A DNA stretch of 64,000 nt, from NCBI GenBank assembly GCA_030704615.1, contig CM060731.1, positions 43,896,001-43,960,000 of the forward strand. Direction: 5' to 3'. Both the position numbers and the translations under genes were made by a program. The stretch's first letter is position 1. Each line of letters starts with the position of its first letter. Positions 33,388 through 45,790 of this stretch are shown piece after piece. This DNA is from Takakia lepidozioides. Taxonomy: Eukaryota > Streptophyta > Takakiopsida > Takakiales > Takakiaceae. The notes below the pieces were generated by a model, which was not told the DNA's origin, searched no databases, and saw only the letters and a list, made by a program, of their open reading frames with translations.

Positions 33388-34027
33388 TGTCAAGGACGAG
33401 AACATGACTGAACACAAACAAGAGATCAGACTAGAGATACAAGACTAGACAAGAAGTCACGGTCGGCGTGGCCGAATGCATGATGAGTAAATATGAATCA
33501 AGACGATCTTTATAATAATGAACAAGGGTACAAGATATTGGAACACGACTTGAATATTGGAATGCTGGAAACTGGACTGGAGTACCAAATATTGGAAACT
33601 GGGCTAGAGTACTGGGAACTGGACTGAAGTACTGGAAACTGGAAACAAGAGTAGCTTGAACTGGTGTTGGCGAGACTGAAGAGTGTCCAGTCTCGCCTCC
33701 TATATATACTGACTACTATAAGGTTCCCTAAGAGGCTTCCCAAAAAGAGGTTTCTTGATGGAGAAGTTTTCTTAAACAAATGAGGTATCTTGATAGAGAA
33801 GTTTTCTTAAACAAATGAGGTATCTTGATGGAGAAGTTTCTTCCAAAAGAAGCTTCATGAGCAGTTTTCCAAGTTACCCTCGGTAATTTGATAAACTCCC
33901 GATAACTTGGTAATTAATGGTAGATCTTGGTAGATCATGATAGATCACGGTAACTTTCGATAACATGGTAACTTGGTAACTTCTGGTATTTACTCCTGGT
34001 AAGTTCCTCTGGGCTATGTCCGTGACA
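33388..34027 (-). repeat. LTR of the Tcn1-like element
   Basis: It starts TGTCAAGG and ends CGTGACA on the plus strand, so the termini are a TGTCA/TGACA inverted pair. On its outer side at 34028-34040 lies the polypurine tract (reverse of CCCCCTCCTC). It contains three near-repeats of GAGGTATCTTGAT.GAGAAG. Length 640 bp. Confidence 0.75.
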
Positions 34028-34191
34028 TCACCCCCTCCTCTAGTGCCGAGTTCCTCGAGGAGCGGTAAAATCTTGGATTTGCTTAGAGTTGGAGAATCTC
34101 CATCCTTAGTGTGTATCAGATACACTGAATGTGGAGTCTTCACCCTGAAGGTAACTTGGTTGACATCATCGTTGTGACGTCTTATTGACAT

Positions 34192-35860
34192 GTAGCTCGG
34201 GGTTTAGCTGGATATCGTTGATGAAATTATTGGACTTTGTCAGATGCATTGGCAAGGTTGGATGAAGGTTCCCACGTTCGTTCGCTGATGTCGTAACCTT
34301 TCCAATGTACGAAATACTCAAGACGTTTGTACTTGATGCGAGAGTCTAGGACTTCGTCGACTTCATATTCGATTTCATGATTGACTTCGATTGGTGGAGG
34401 TGGTACGGAGACTCCCCCTGGAATATTCGATGGATGATACAACTCCAATAATGAAACATGAAAGACTAGATGGATGCGCATACTTCGTGGGAGTTCAAGC
34501 CAAAAACTGACCGGATTTATTTGATTTTGAATGGCCCTAGGCGTTGATAATCCAGCTTCATTGATGGTCGCGAGGTTTGTATGTCCCGTCGAAGAAGCCA
34601 CACACGATCTCCGACCTTGAACTGGGTTTGGAGTTGGCGATTGTGATCTGCATACTCCTTGTATTGTTTTGAGCTTCTGCGAGGTGAAATGTAAGCTCAT
34701 TGTGAATCGTAGCAAGATGAGTAGTAAGGTTCTCTACAACAGGGCTTCTAATAATCTTCATAAGGAAAGGGTTTGCTCGAGGATGATGACCATAATTGGA
34801 GAAAAATGGAGTTTGCTTGGTCGAAGAATGTACAGTGTTGTTGTAGGCAAACTCAGCCAATGACAGAAGGTCTGTCCAATTATTGGTGATAATTTATCGT
34901 ACAGCGGAGATACTATTCCAAAATCTGATTTACGGGTTCGGTTTGACCTCAGTCTGTGGATGATTAGCTGTAGAGAGGTTGATCTTAGTATCCAATATGT
35001 GAAATAATCCCCTCCAGAAATTTGATATAAACTGTGGTCCTCGATCAGATACGATGTCCTTCGGGAGTCCATGAATGCGGTAGATATTATTGAGGAAGAG
35101 TCTTGCAGTTTCCTCGCCGGTAACCGTCTTATTACATGGAATGAAATGTGTCATCTTCATAAAATGATCTACAATAACAAGGATTGAATCGATGGTCTTG
35201 GAAATTGGAAGGTCCGTAATAAAGTCCATAGATACAGACGACCATGGACCCTTGGGAATGGGTAATGGTTGAAAAATGTCGTAAGGTCAATATCATGGTC
35301 CCTTCGCTCTAGCACACGTGTCGCAAGATTTTATAAATTCTTTAACGAGTTTCCACATCTGCGGCCACCAATAGTCCCTGGATATCAATTCCTGTTGAAG
35401 CCGAAATGTCCTGAAGCTGGAAGATCATGACATGTTTGAAGAATTCGACGTCGTGTAGGTCCTGGAGGTACATAGAGAAGTCCCTTGAAATAAAATAAGC
35501 CATCTTTGAATTCGAAGTCATTTGTAACATGTGGGTTGTCTCGAGGTCGATTTAGTTGACTTCGTACTGTCGTAGCAAATTGGTCGCTCTTCAGTGCTTC
35601 CTGAATCTCCTTTATGATCTCTGCATCGTCATAGGTGGACATGTATAACATATTCAATTGGAGATTTGCTGATTTCAAGATGATGGATTATGTTGGTTGA
35701 AAGCTACCTCCCTTTTTTTCGGTGCAAGATACGATCGTCGAGAAAGAGCATCGGGTTTCCCTTGAAGATGTTCGGGGCGATAAGTAATAACAAAATCAAA
35801 CCTTGCTAGTGACATACCCCATCTTGCTTGAGGTCGATTCAAAACACGAGCACTCATAAA
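34192..35860 (-). pseudogene. Tcn1-like RNase H end, integrase and chromodomain
   Basis: On the minus strand: RNase H end ([26 protein letters not shown]), integrase zinc finger (CHDLPASGHFGFNRN), core (MDFITDLPISKTID, DIVSDRGPQFISNFW), a region with several frame changes (34560-35070), and a chromodomain near 34400-34240 (YEVDEVLDSRIKYK, YFVHWKGYDISERTWEPSSN). The first two catalytic Asp residues are present. Frames jump at least three times. Confidence 0.75.
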
Positions 35861-35952
35861 ATATTCGAGATTTTTGTGATCGGTGTAGACAGTGACCTGA
35901 TGTTTAGCTCCCTCTAATAGATGACGTCACTCCTTAAAAGCATCGATGATCG

Positions 35953-36830
35953 CTAGAAGTTCTTTGTCATGGATTTCATAATTGATTTCTGCAGCGAAAA
36001 ATTTGCGAGAACGAAAACCAACAGGGTGAAGTCGGCCATCTGTACCGTATTGACAGAGTATAACGTCAAGTCAAAGTCCGATGCATCTGCTTCCAAGAAG
36101 AATGGTTTAGATGGGTCTGCATGTACGAGTATTGGAGCTGTTGTAAATGTCTGCTTCAGTCTTTCAAATGTCTGGTCAGCCTTTTCGTCCCATACAAATT
36201 TGTCTTTCCCTTCGAGTCGTGTCAATGGTGCAGCAATTTTGGAGTAGTCCTTGATGAAGATTCTATAGAAATTTGCAAATCCCAGAAAACATTGTACATC
36301 TCGGACCGAAGTTGGTTTAATCCACTCGATGATGGTTTGTATTTTCTTCTGATCCATAAAGACGGCTTTGTCGGAAATAATGTAGCCCAGAAATTTGACC
36401 TCAGATTGATGGAAAAGACATTTTTCCAACTTAGCATATAGTACTCTTTCTCTTAATTTATCAAGGACAAGGTGTACATGGCGGCCATATTCTTCTTCAT
36501 TCTGTGAAAATATCAAAATGTTGTTGACTACAAAGTCATCTAAAAATTCTCGAAAGATGTCATTCATCATCATATGTTGGAAAATTGCTAGAGCATTTGT
36601 AAGACCGAAAGGCATAACACTGTATTCAAAATATCCATATCTAGTTCGAAAAGTTGTTTTCCATTCGTCTCCTTCTTTTATCCGTACAAGGTTATAACCT
36701 CATCTCAAGTCAATTTTAGTGAAAATCTTCGCTCGTCCCAGCTGGTCGAGAAGTCCATAAATCAGCGGCAACGGATAACGATTCTTAATTGTGACTTTGT
36801 TGAGACCGCGATAGTCTACACACATGCGTA
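35953..36830 (-). pseudogene. Tcn1-like reverse transcriptase, catalytic motif lost
   Basis: [16 protein letters not shown] is the RT motif before the active site. Where a Y-x-DD box should stand the sequence reads DDFVVNNILIFS, so the metal-binding Asp pair is gone. LGYIISDKAVFMDQKK, FLGFANFYRIFI and [10 protein letters not shown] (start of RNase H) follow. Stops and frame changes occur near 36705 and 36830. Confidence 0.75.
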
Positions 36831-36831
36831 A

Positions 36832-37560
36832 TTATCCGTCCTTCTTTTTCACAAACAAGATAGGCGCCCCCGTAGGTGATTTTGAATGTCGGATGAAGTG
36901 TTTCGACAAATTTTCATCAATGTAGTCACGTAATGCTGCCAACTCCGTCTGGGATAAATTATAGATTGGCCCGAATGGTGGTTGGGCTCTTTCTTGTAAC
37001 TCAATTGCACAGTCATAAGGTTGATATTCTGGCAATATGTCTACATTTTTTTTCTCGAAGACATCCTTGAAATCTTGATATTGAGTGGGTAATGTTGAAG
37101 TACCTTTGTCTGTAATGGTCTTGATCGGAGTCGCATAAAGTGCAAATGCCGCATTCTTTTTGGTAGCTCTCATGAAAGCTCTAGCTCCAAAGAACAGGGG
37201 TTGAATACCTTTGGTATTTCTACATTTTTGTCTTGCAGAATTTTTTCGCGATCGCCAGTCGATGTCAGGATTGTGAAGTACGAACCAGGGAAGTCCAAGG
37301 ATCACAAGATTCGTGGGAGAGTGGATGACGTTGAAAACAATATGTGATGCTTGATCTTTAAGCTTCACTTCAAGTGATCGAGTTTCATGGTCCACATTTC
37401 TTGATGCTAACGGTCGTCCATCGATGACTTCAGCGGGGGGCCGAAAGTTTCTTCTTTACGAGCGTTAAATAATGTTGATTTGCAAAGTTTTTGTCAATAA
37501 AACATGCTGAAGCCTCTGAGTCAAAAAGTGCTTTTACAAAGATATCTCAATTTTACACTC
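36832..37560 (-). pseudogene. Tcn1-like protease and start of RT
   Basis: On the minus strand, ALFDSEASACFID near 37530 is a retropepsin active site in which the usual DSG reads DSE. LVILGLPWFVLHNPDIDW follows as the second protease motif. RT begins with TELAALRDYIDENLSKHFI and SPTGAPILFVKKKDG. The altered active site argues against function. Confidence 0.7.
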
Positions 37561-37728
37561 TGATTTTTACCAGAACTGTGAAGCAAGGTGCAGGGTCTGG
37601 AGGTAGAAAGAGACATTTTTGTTGTGAGGAATTTGCGGTGTCCAGCCGCATGGTCCCTACTGTGACTGGACATCTTCGTTTTCCAACCTCCTTGTATCAA
37701 ACACTTGAGTTGCGCCCCCAGCTTTGAA

Positions 37729-38643
37729 TCATTTCTTGTTGGGGCAGTTTAATGCTATGTGATGTTTTTCTCCGCAATAGAGGCATAATCCATTCGAGCG
37801 CCGTCTTTGTTTTTCTTGTGGCGTCAATGGCTTGATTCGAACAACATCAATCTGCATAAGATCACTACCGGATGTCTGATGGATCGTTGTGTTTGGTGTC
37901 GTAGTAGCAGCGGCATGATGCGTCGTCGACCATCCAGATCGATTCTCTTGACATCTTTCGAATAGACGATTATCGCATGCAATGACTTGGGTGATGAATT
38001 CGCTCAGTGTGCTCACGTTTGGCATTGTCAGCAACAAATCTTTTCATCCTCTTTCAGCCCATATCAAAACTGACTAGTAAGGCTCTTCTCATTCCAGTCG
38101 AGATCGCACGCAAATTGTCGAAATTTGGCAGCATAAACGGAAGCAGGACGTGCTCCTTGTCGAAGATTTCGCATCTTTGTCTTTGCAGCTCTCTCCCTAT
38201 CATTCTCTCCAAACGTTGCAGTAATCTCGGACATGAATGCTTCAAAATTATATAGTAAATGCGAATTTTTTTCTAATAGCGATGCAAACCAAGATAGGGT
38301 AGTGCCTGAAAAAATGGTGCCCACGAATCCCACTTGAATACCCTTCATCGGGGTAGCGTTGTGGATATAGTCGTAGGAACAGTCGTATTTGTTGAGCACA
38401 ACCGCGAAATCTTGATCTCGTCCCATCAAATTTCTCAGGCATGCTGATCTTTGGTTCTCTCGTAATCTGTTGAAGAGGAACCGTTGGAGTAAGAGCTACT
38501 GTAGTAGGGACTCGTATGGTTGAAGATCCATTGTTCGACTCCTTTAACTCTGAAATTTGTTGTTGCAAATTGTGGAGAGCGTTGCCAAGATCTTGAGACT
38601 GATCAGCTTGCAATTGGGCGGTAGAGGTACGAAGTTCTTGCAT
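37729..38643 (-). pseudogene. Tcn1-like gag with CCHC knuckle
   Basis: On the minus strand, the gag frame opens near 38643 (MQELRTSTAQLQ...), shifts near 38430 into FVGTIFSGTTLSWFASLLE and MRNLRQGARPASVYAAKFRQ. It then shifts again into MPNVSTLSEFITQVIACDNR and ends with CLYCGEKHHIALNC, a C-x2-C-x4-H-x4-C zinc knuckle. Gag packages the element RNA. Several frameshifts are present. Confidence 0.75.
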
Positions 38644-38649
38644 CTGGAG

Positions 38650-39545
38650 ATGCTAGTGGATCTTGCAGTATCCTTCATCTACTTCTTGAATATGGTGTGC
38701 AAGTGATGAAAACACTCTTGGCTTCAGCACAAACACGTGTATCCACTGCATCATCCAAAAAGAGACTGGTAGACCAACCCACTGTGCTTAATCCTCATAA
38801 ACGAGGTAGGGTGCTAGGGTGAATGGATGTCGAGCAAAGGGCGTCAGCCCTTCTGGCCATGTGCAGTGTCCTTACAACTACTACAAGGCCTATCCGCTGG
38901 CATGGCAATACAAGTGTGCATGACTTGGATCAGTAAATGTACACAGCTGAATATTGTTCCTTCAATCGAAGGAATTCATTTGTGAGTTACCAAATGCATG
39001 TCACCGCCTGGGTGTTTCAAAATGCCCTCTACAACTTGTCTGAATTGGACAAGGTCCCACAAGTAGATAAATCAAAAGATACCCCACTTGTGCCTCCGGA
39101 TATGGCCACGACTTGCTAGCTCATTGCCCTGGAGAATGTAAATTGTATGATGGAGAGCACAATGTCAGCTCTCTGTGTCCATAATTTCTGCTGTTTCCTT
39201 GATTATTTAGGTTTTTTTCAGTTCTTCTCTATGACAGCAAATAAGAGGCTTCTTCATGCAGATCCTTGGAGATTCCTAGAGTCCAACTCTTGTTTATAAA
39301 AACTGGGATAAAGCGATTTCTCATTTTAAATTTTTTACTTGTCTTTTCGGGACCTGTTCTCAATGAATACAAAACTTTACACACAATACGGTCTTCTCTT
39401 TAGCTACCTGCTGAGGACAAATTATTTGAATTCAATTTGTGTGGAATGTGTTGTTCTCCTTCTGTCTCTCAGGGTGGGTGTAATTAGGAATCACAACTGT
39501 AGCGTGGTTTCTATCTATTACCATAATCGCTTGGTGAGGCCTAAT
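38650..39545 (+). pseudogene. Copy of the 3' end of the cyclin-like gene
   Basis: It matches 18800-19800, including the last exon and the UTR. The exon still reads ASAQTRVSTASSKKRLVDQP, but the acceptor that is TGTGCAG in the source reads TGTGCAAG here. A block of about 150 bp (source 19265-19415) is missing at 39126. It starts exactly where the gag of the Tcn1-like element ends. This copy has no upstream exons beside it. Confidence 0.8.
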
Positions 39546-40001
39546 GATGGACACGACATAGTTGCCCATGGGCCCAACACTCTCAGCTTCTATATCCTCA
39601 GGTTCTATTTTGTTGATATTGAGAAAGCTGCACGAAGCAGCAGTGACCAAAGTTTAACTAGTTAAAAAACAGACATACATTTTTTGTGCCTTCAGGGAAA
39701 ACATGCTATCTTGCAACATGTGTGTGTGTGTATGTGTGCAAGATTCCTGATCGCACACACACCTTGCCCTAAACGTAGAAAATGGAATAACATTTCATAG
39801 CTGTAGTTATATATGGATGCAACAGCATGCGATTGCATGTGTATATGAGCACCGATGTGGATACACGCATCACACTAAATAATTAGTTGCCTAATTGAAC
39901 TTGGATCTTCACTTGAGCATCTTCCTGCCTCTGATTGCAAAATCTTGATCCACAACCTCCTTGTTATCAGCATGTACTGGCGCGGATTCATGCAAAGCGC
40001 G
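39546..40001. other. Intergenic DNA with a GT microsatellite
   Basis: A (GT)n run lies at 39718-39738. The rest should include the 3' region of the CVNH gene on the minus strand. No gene seen. Confidence 0.4.
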
Positions 40002-41091
40002 TCAACAGTTACGCCACACCAAACGCCCGTCAATGTTCGCGACATTGTAATTTACATCGTATGATAATCCATATTGAGTGCCGTAATCAAGCTTCTTGCA
40101 AGAAACCAAAATTTTGAAAGGTCCCCCACCCGTTTGGTACTCATATCCATCATTGGTGCACGAGTCTATATAGCCGTGTCCCATCACCAAGTTCCCGTTG
40201 TCGTTGCCTATATACCAGTTGAGATCTAGTTTCACGCCCCACCTACTGCCCTTCCCTCTTATTAGCTTGCAGTAATTGGCTGTGAGAATACTCCCGTCAA
40301 GGGTTGCTCCCAAGCAGGAATCAGTAAAGCCACCACACTGTTTTGAATGGTCATGCCACAACATACACATGAATTAATCATCTATATCGTCGTCCTCCGT
40401 TGGAAATTGGAACAATAAATGCATAATCCAAATTAGGATATATGCCGAGAGCATATTGTCATTCCACTAGCACTTCATCCAAATCCACGAGTAGTAGGCG
40501 GGTACAAGTTCCAAAAATTGGAACAAAAAAAAAAATCTGATAAAAATAAAAAATAAAAAATGCAGCCGGAGGTATCTATTAGTGTTGCAAGATATTTTTT
40601 ATTTTTTATGTCAGCCGGTTACGGATGTCTGACTTTAACCCGATACCTAGAGAACCGTAATATATATCTATGACTCTCAACTCCAAAAGCACCCACAAAC
40701 AATGGACAGGTTGATTATCGAGAATCTACTATAATACATGAGATGACTGTAAAATCTTGCCATGGAAGCACCATACTAAAATTCACCAACGAAAAGTATT
40801 TTGATCAGAAGGTAACTGCGCGGAAGACTGAAAGATGAGGAGCACTGGACAATCACGGGTTCCAAGAGCAGATTAGAACTCCAAACGTACAATAAGCGAT
40901 GATAATGATTCATAGTTCATTAAATAACATTGGTACTAGTCAAACGAGATCAACAACACAAAACACATGAGGGAGGACTTAACAATTTCCAACTATTGGA
41001 GACCTTTACTCACTTGTGCTTGAGCTCCGTTGAGCATTGCAGACATACAGAGCAAAGCTAGAACCGCCATCTTTTGCCACGAATTAGCCAT
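40002..41091 (-). CDS. Secreted cyanovirin-N homology (CVNH) lectin
   Basis: Two exons on the minus strand: 41091-41014 and 40337-40002, joined in phase 0 (donor CAA/GTGAGT, acceptor AAAACAG). The protein has 137 residues. Residues 1-26 are a signal peptide (MANSWQKMAVLALLCMSAML then NGAQAQ), so the product should be secreted. The mature ~111 residues match the CVNH fold: two related halves with LDLNWYIGNDNGNL (63-76) and SYDVNYNVANIDGRLVW (118-134). Cys 34, 49, 86 and 106 sit where cyanovirin-N has its two disulfides. Cys 27 and 137 are extra and could pair the ends. CVNH proteins bind high-mannose glycans and are known from cyanobacteria, fungi and ferns. The glycan specificity here is inferred. 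Confidence 0.88.
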
Positions 41092-42094
41092 GATATTGAT
41101 CTTCACTAGGAGCTCACGTGGAGGAACGGATCACGGGAGACCGATGCTTACAACTGTTGTCTATCTTCCTACTCACCAAGATGGCCTTAGATCAGAGCTG
41201 ATATATGGTATCATGATGGGAAGCTACTCATCGCAAGTAACGTTGTGATCGGCAAACCTGCAAACTTGAGTACTGTGAATGACGATGTAGTGTCCCCACT
41301 ATCCTGCCTTCTTAAGATATACTCGGTTCAAGCACTTGGTTATCCGGAACGGGGGTGGTGCGTAATAGTAACGAAGTCGGTGTGAGTAACCACGTTTTGT
41401 TCTTGTTACCATGTTGGACGGTATGGTGTGTCGTTTACGAACTTACAATTGACTTTTTTATTGTGTGTGAAACACGCGAGTGGGTACCAATATCAGTTCT
41501 GTCGATCAACACATTGGCACACCGGGGAAACAAATTTTTGTCCATTATCGACCGAGACGTCAACTAGAAGCATCTGAAGCCCTCCACGATCGTCTCACGC
41601 TTACACTATAGATAGAAATCCATAGCTTTTGCTATGCTATTCTTGATCAATACTCTTTTTTTAGGAAGTCAATGTCGTTCTTTAATAGAAATGATTAGAA
41701 CCAGAGGATTCAATAAAGCCGCTCGGCTTCATGTTCAGAAGGACCCTTCTAGGTGGATTTGTTGGCTACATTTTCTAGCTTACAGTTCATAGGCTCAGTC
41801 AAGATTTGATCTCGCACTTTTGGTGAGATGATGGTTCGTTTATTCACTGATTACGGTGTGTGTGCCTTATGGTGTAAAAGGGGGTTTTAATTTTTTTTTC
41901 CCGAATAATTTATCAATAAAATAATCAGGGCTACAATCTCCCTGTTCATTAATAATTTTAAAAAAAAATCCAATACCAACCGGTTTCATAGTATTGGAAT
42001 ATTCAGTTAATTCTAATATCCACCGGTTCTCAATAATGGTATGATTTTCTATTGGTGGACGAGTATCAATAGGACGGGTATCAATCTATGAATC
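41092..42094. other. CVNH upstream region
   Basis: It should contain the CVNH promoter on the minus strand. CATATATC on the minus strand near 41205 is a possible TATA-like site, weakly supported. 41880-42060 is AT-rich with ACCGGTT blocks in both orientations and may be a decayed MITE. No gene. Confidence 0.3.
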
Positions 42095-42320
42095 GAGACG
42101 TTTGTTTTGTTTTGTTTTGTTTTGTTTTGTTTGTTTTGTCACGTTGAGATGTCCCAAACCGCAAGGTCCCATCCCTGGTGCTAGATAGCCCTCGACGAGG
42201 AGGGGTGCACGGGCTTGGTCTCATGATTTTTGGACCCGCAGTGTGGGAGATGTGGAATTCCAAGTACTTTTGGTCGCTGGAAATTCACAAAAAATAGCAA
42301 AAATGGCAAAGTGGGCATTC

Positions 42321-42410
42321 CTGGGACAATGGTTGGAGCCTTGACGGGAGAGATATCAAGGGAAAGGTCTCCGGTTCAAATCTGGTCGTAGGCTCTCTGG
42401 CAAAAAAAAA
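42321..42410 (+). repeat. tRNA-like (SINE head) module
   Basis: CTGGGACAATGGTTGGAGCC resembles a tRNA A box region and GGTTCAAATC (42373-42382) is a B box. They are about 45 bases apart as in a tRNA, and are followed by an A run. Similar modules are at about 43040-43130 and 45560-45655. A pol III-derived SINE head is the likely source. Confidence 0.6.
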
Positions 42411-43039
42411 TGATTAGATATGGGATTGCACTTGGACTTAGAATGACACTGGACACTTGAGCCTGTACATGGGAGATGCACTTGGATACATGAATAGAAG
42501 ATTGCACTTGGGCTCTTCACACATGGGCCAACGGCATAGGCTACACTAGAGGTCGCACTTGGGCCTCGACATAGGAGACCCACTTGGATACATAAGAAAT
42601 TGCACTTGGGCTTAGATTTCAATTCTTCACACATGGGCCTTGACATAGGAGACGCTACTTGGATACATAGGGGATTACACTTGGACTTAGATTTTAATTC
42701 TTAACACATGAGCCAATGGCACAGGCTACCCTAGGCCTAGATCTCCCAAAGAGGAGGGATTGCACTTGGACTTAGATGATAGTGGACACTTGGGCCAACG
42801 GCACAGGCTACCTAGTCAATACATGAATCGAGACGTTTGTTTTGTTTTGTAGCGTCATTGAGATCTCCCAAACCGCGGGGCCCAGCCCCGGTGCTTGGTG
42901 CCGTTGGAAAGCCCTCGACGAGGAGGGGTGCACGGGCTTGGTCTCATGACTTTTGGACCTGCGGTGTGGGAGATACGGAATTCCAAGTACTTTTAGTCGC
43001 TGAAAATTCACGAAAAATAGCAAAAATGGCAAAGTGGGC

Positions 43040-43130
43040 ATTCCTAGGACAATGGTTGTAGACTCGACGAGAGAGATATCAAGGGAAAGGTCTCCGGTTC
43101 AAATCTGGTCATAGGCTCTGTGGAAAAAAA
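43040..43130 (+). repeat. tRNA-like module, second copy
   Basis: AGGACAATGGTTGTAGACTC, then GGTTCAAATCTGGTCATAGG and an A run. Same spacing as at 42321. Confidence 0.55.
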
Positions 43131-45559
43131 ACTTACTTAGATGACATTGGACACTTGGGCCAACGACAAAGGCTACCCTAGAGGTTGCATTTGGGCCTCG
43201 ACATAGGAGACGCACTTTGATACATAGGGGATTGCACTTGGACTTAGATGACACTGGACACTTCCAAGGGCCAACGGCACAGGCTACCCCAGAGACGGAT
43301 ACATAGAAGACTGCACTTGGGCTTAAATTAATGGCCTCGACATAGGAGACGCACTTGCCTACATAGGAAATTGCACTTGGTCTTAGATTTCACACATAAG
43401 CCAAAGGCGTAGGCTACACTCGAGGTCGCACTTGGGCCTCAACACATGAGACGCACTTATATATGAAAATTGTACTTGGTCTTAGATTTCAATTATTCAC
43501 ACACATGGGTCAAAGGCACATGCTACCCTAGAGGTTGCACTAGGGCCTCGACATAGAGGTCGCATTGGGATACATAGAAGATCTTACACTTGGGCTTAGA
43601 TGACACTGGACACTTGGGCCAACGGCACAGGCTACCCTAGCCAGTTTGTTTGTTTTGTTTTGTTTTGTTTTGTTTTGTAGCTTTGAGATGTCCCAAACCG
43701 CGGGCCTAGCGCTTGTGCTTGGTCCTATTGGAAAGCCCTCGATGATGAGAGGTGCACACCGGCTTGGTCTTGTGATTTTTGGACCTACGGTGTGGGAGAT
43801 GTGGAATTTCAAGTACTTTGGGTCATTGGAAATTCGGGAAAAACAACAAAGTTGGCTTTCCTGGGACAATGATTGGAGCCTTGACAGGAGAGATATCAAG
43901 GGAAAGGTCTCCACTTCAAATCTGGAAAATGAATGCATTTGGACTTAGATGACATTGGACACTTGGGCCAACAGCACAGGCTACCCTAGAGACGAGAGAT
44001 ATATCAATAATGATAGGATACATTACTACTCAATAAATTCATGGAAAAAAAAAAAATCGGGCCTTGACACGGAAGACGTACTGGGATATGATTGCACACA
44101 AGGCTTAGATGGGCCTCGACATGGGGACGCACATGGGAGATGTCTTTGGATACATAGGAGACACACTTGGATACATAGGAGATTGCACTTGGGCTTAGAT
44201 GACGCTGGAAACTTGGGCCAACGGCACAGGCTACCCTAGTTCCAATTGTAATACTAGCCGGTTATAAACCCGGATATCAACATATGAAGCAAGCCAGTTT
44301 GTTGTTTTGTTTTGTTTTGTAGCGTCATTGAGATCTCCCAAACCGCGGGGCCCAGCGCGGGTGCTTGTTGTCATTAGAAAGCCCTCGGTGATCAGGAGGG
44401 GTGCACCGGCTTGGTCTCATGATTTTTGGACCAGCGGTGTGAGAGATCTGGAATTTCAAGTGCTTTGGGTCGTTGGAAATTTGAGAAAAATAGCAAAGTG
44501 GGCTTTCCTGTAGCAATGATTGGGCCTTCATGTGGGAGATTTGGAATTTCAAATACTTTTGGTCGCTGGAAATTCGCAAAAAATAGCAAAGTGGATATAT
44601 CAATATATGAAGCCTCGACAAGGGAGATTGCAAAAATAGCAAAGTGGGCAATGACATAGAGATCTCCCAAGCTGTAGGTCTTTGGATACATTGGGGATGA
44701 CAGTGGACAGTGGAGGTCACACTTGGGCCTCTACACGGGAGATGCACTTGGATACATGAATAGAAGATTGCACTTGGGCCTAGATTTCAATTTTTCACAC
44801 ATGGGCCAACGGCATAGGCTACACTAGAGATCGCACTTGGGCCCCAACATAAGAGATGCACTGGGATACATAAGAAATTGCACTTGGTCTTAAATGACAG
44901 TGGACACTTGGGCATCTACATGGGAGATGCACTTGGATACATAAAAGATTGCACACTGGGCTTAGATGGGCCTCGACATAGGAGACGCACATGGGAGATG
45001 CCATTGGATACATAGGAGACGCACTTGGGTTTAAATGACAGTGGACACTTGGGCCTCTACACGGGAGATGCACTTGGATACATAAGAGATTGCACTTGGG
45101 CTTAGATGGGCCTCGACATAGGAGACGCACTAGGATACATGAGAAATTGCACTTGGTCTTAGATTTCAATTATTCACACATCGGCCAGCGGCACAAGCTA
45201 CCGTAGAGATCGACTTGGGCCTCGACATGTGAGATGCATTTGGATACATAGGAGATTTCACATGGGCTTAGATGACCCTAGACACTTGGGCCAACGGCAC
45301 AAGCTACCCTAGTCAAAATATGAAGAGAGCCATTTTGTTTGTTTGTTTGTTTTGTTTTGTTTTGTTTTGTTTTGTAGCGTTGAAATGTCCCAAACCGCGA
45401 GGCTCCGGCACTGGTGCTTGGTGCCGTTGGAAAGCCCTCGACGAGGAGGGGAGGAGGGGTGCACCGGCTTGGTCTCATGACTTTTGGACCTGCGGTGTGG
45501 GAGACGTTGAATTTCAAGTACTTATGGTCGTTGGAAATTCGAAAAAAATACCAAAGTGG

Positions 45560-45790
45560 ACATTCCTAGGACAATGGTTGGAGCCTCGACATGAGAGATA
45601 TAAAGGGAAAGGTCTCCGGTTCAAATCTGGTCGTAGGCTCTGTGGCAAAAAAATGATGAGATACGGCTTACACGAATTTCAAGTTACTTTTTGTCGGTGG
45701 ACAATGATTGGAGCCTCAACATGAGAGATATCAAGGGAAAGGTCTCCGGTTCAAATCAGGTTGTAGATTCCGTAGAAAAAAAATGATTAG
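45560..45790 (+). repeat. tRNA-like module, two further copies
   Basis: The first (45565-45650) has AGGACAATGGTTGGAGCC and GGTTCAAATCTGGTC. The second (45700-45785) has GGACAATGATTGGAGCC and GGTTCAAATCAGG. Both end in short A runs, as SINE copies do. Confidence 0.55.

Larger units (their letters stand above)
33388..38650 (-). mobile_element. Tcn1-like chromovirus, 5'-truncated, minus strand
   Basis: The order on the minus strand is gag (38643-38054), CCHC knuckle, protease, RT, RNase H, integrase, chromodomain (to about 34227), polypurine tract and one LTR (33388-34027). The 5' LTR is missing: gag runs into a copy of the cyclin-like gene at 38650. The LTR-proximal purine tract is GAGGAGGGGG. 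The family resembles the Tcn1 chromoviruses known from fungi and non-seed plants. All domains carry lesions. The lineage name rests on memory of family features, not on a search. Confidence 0.75.
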
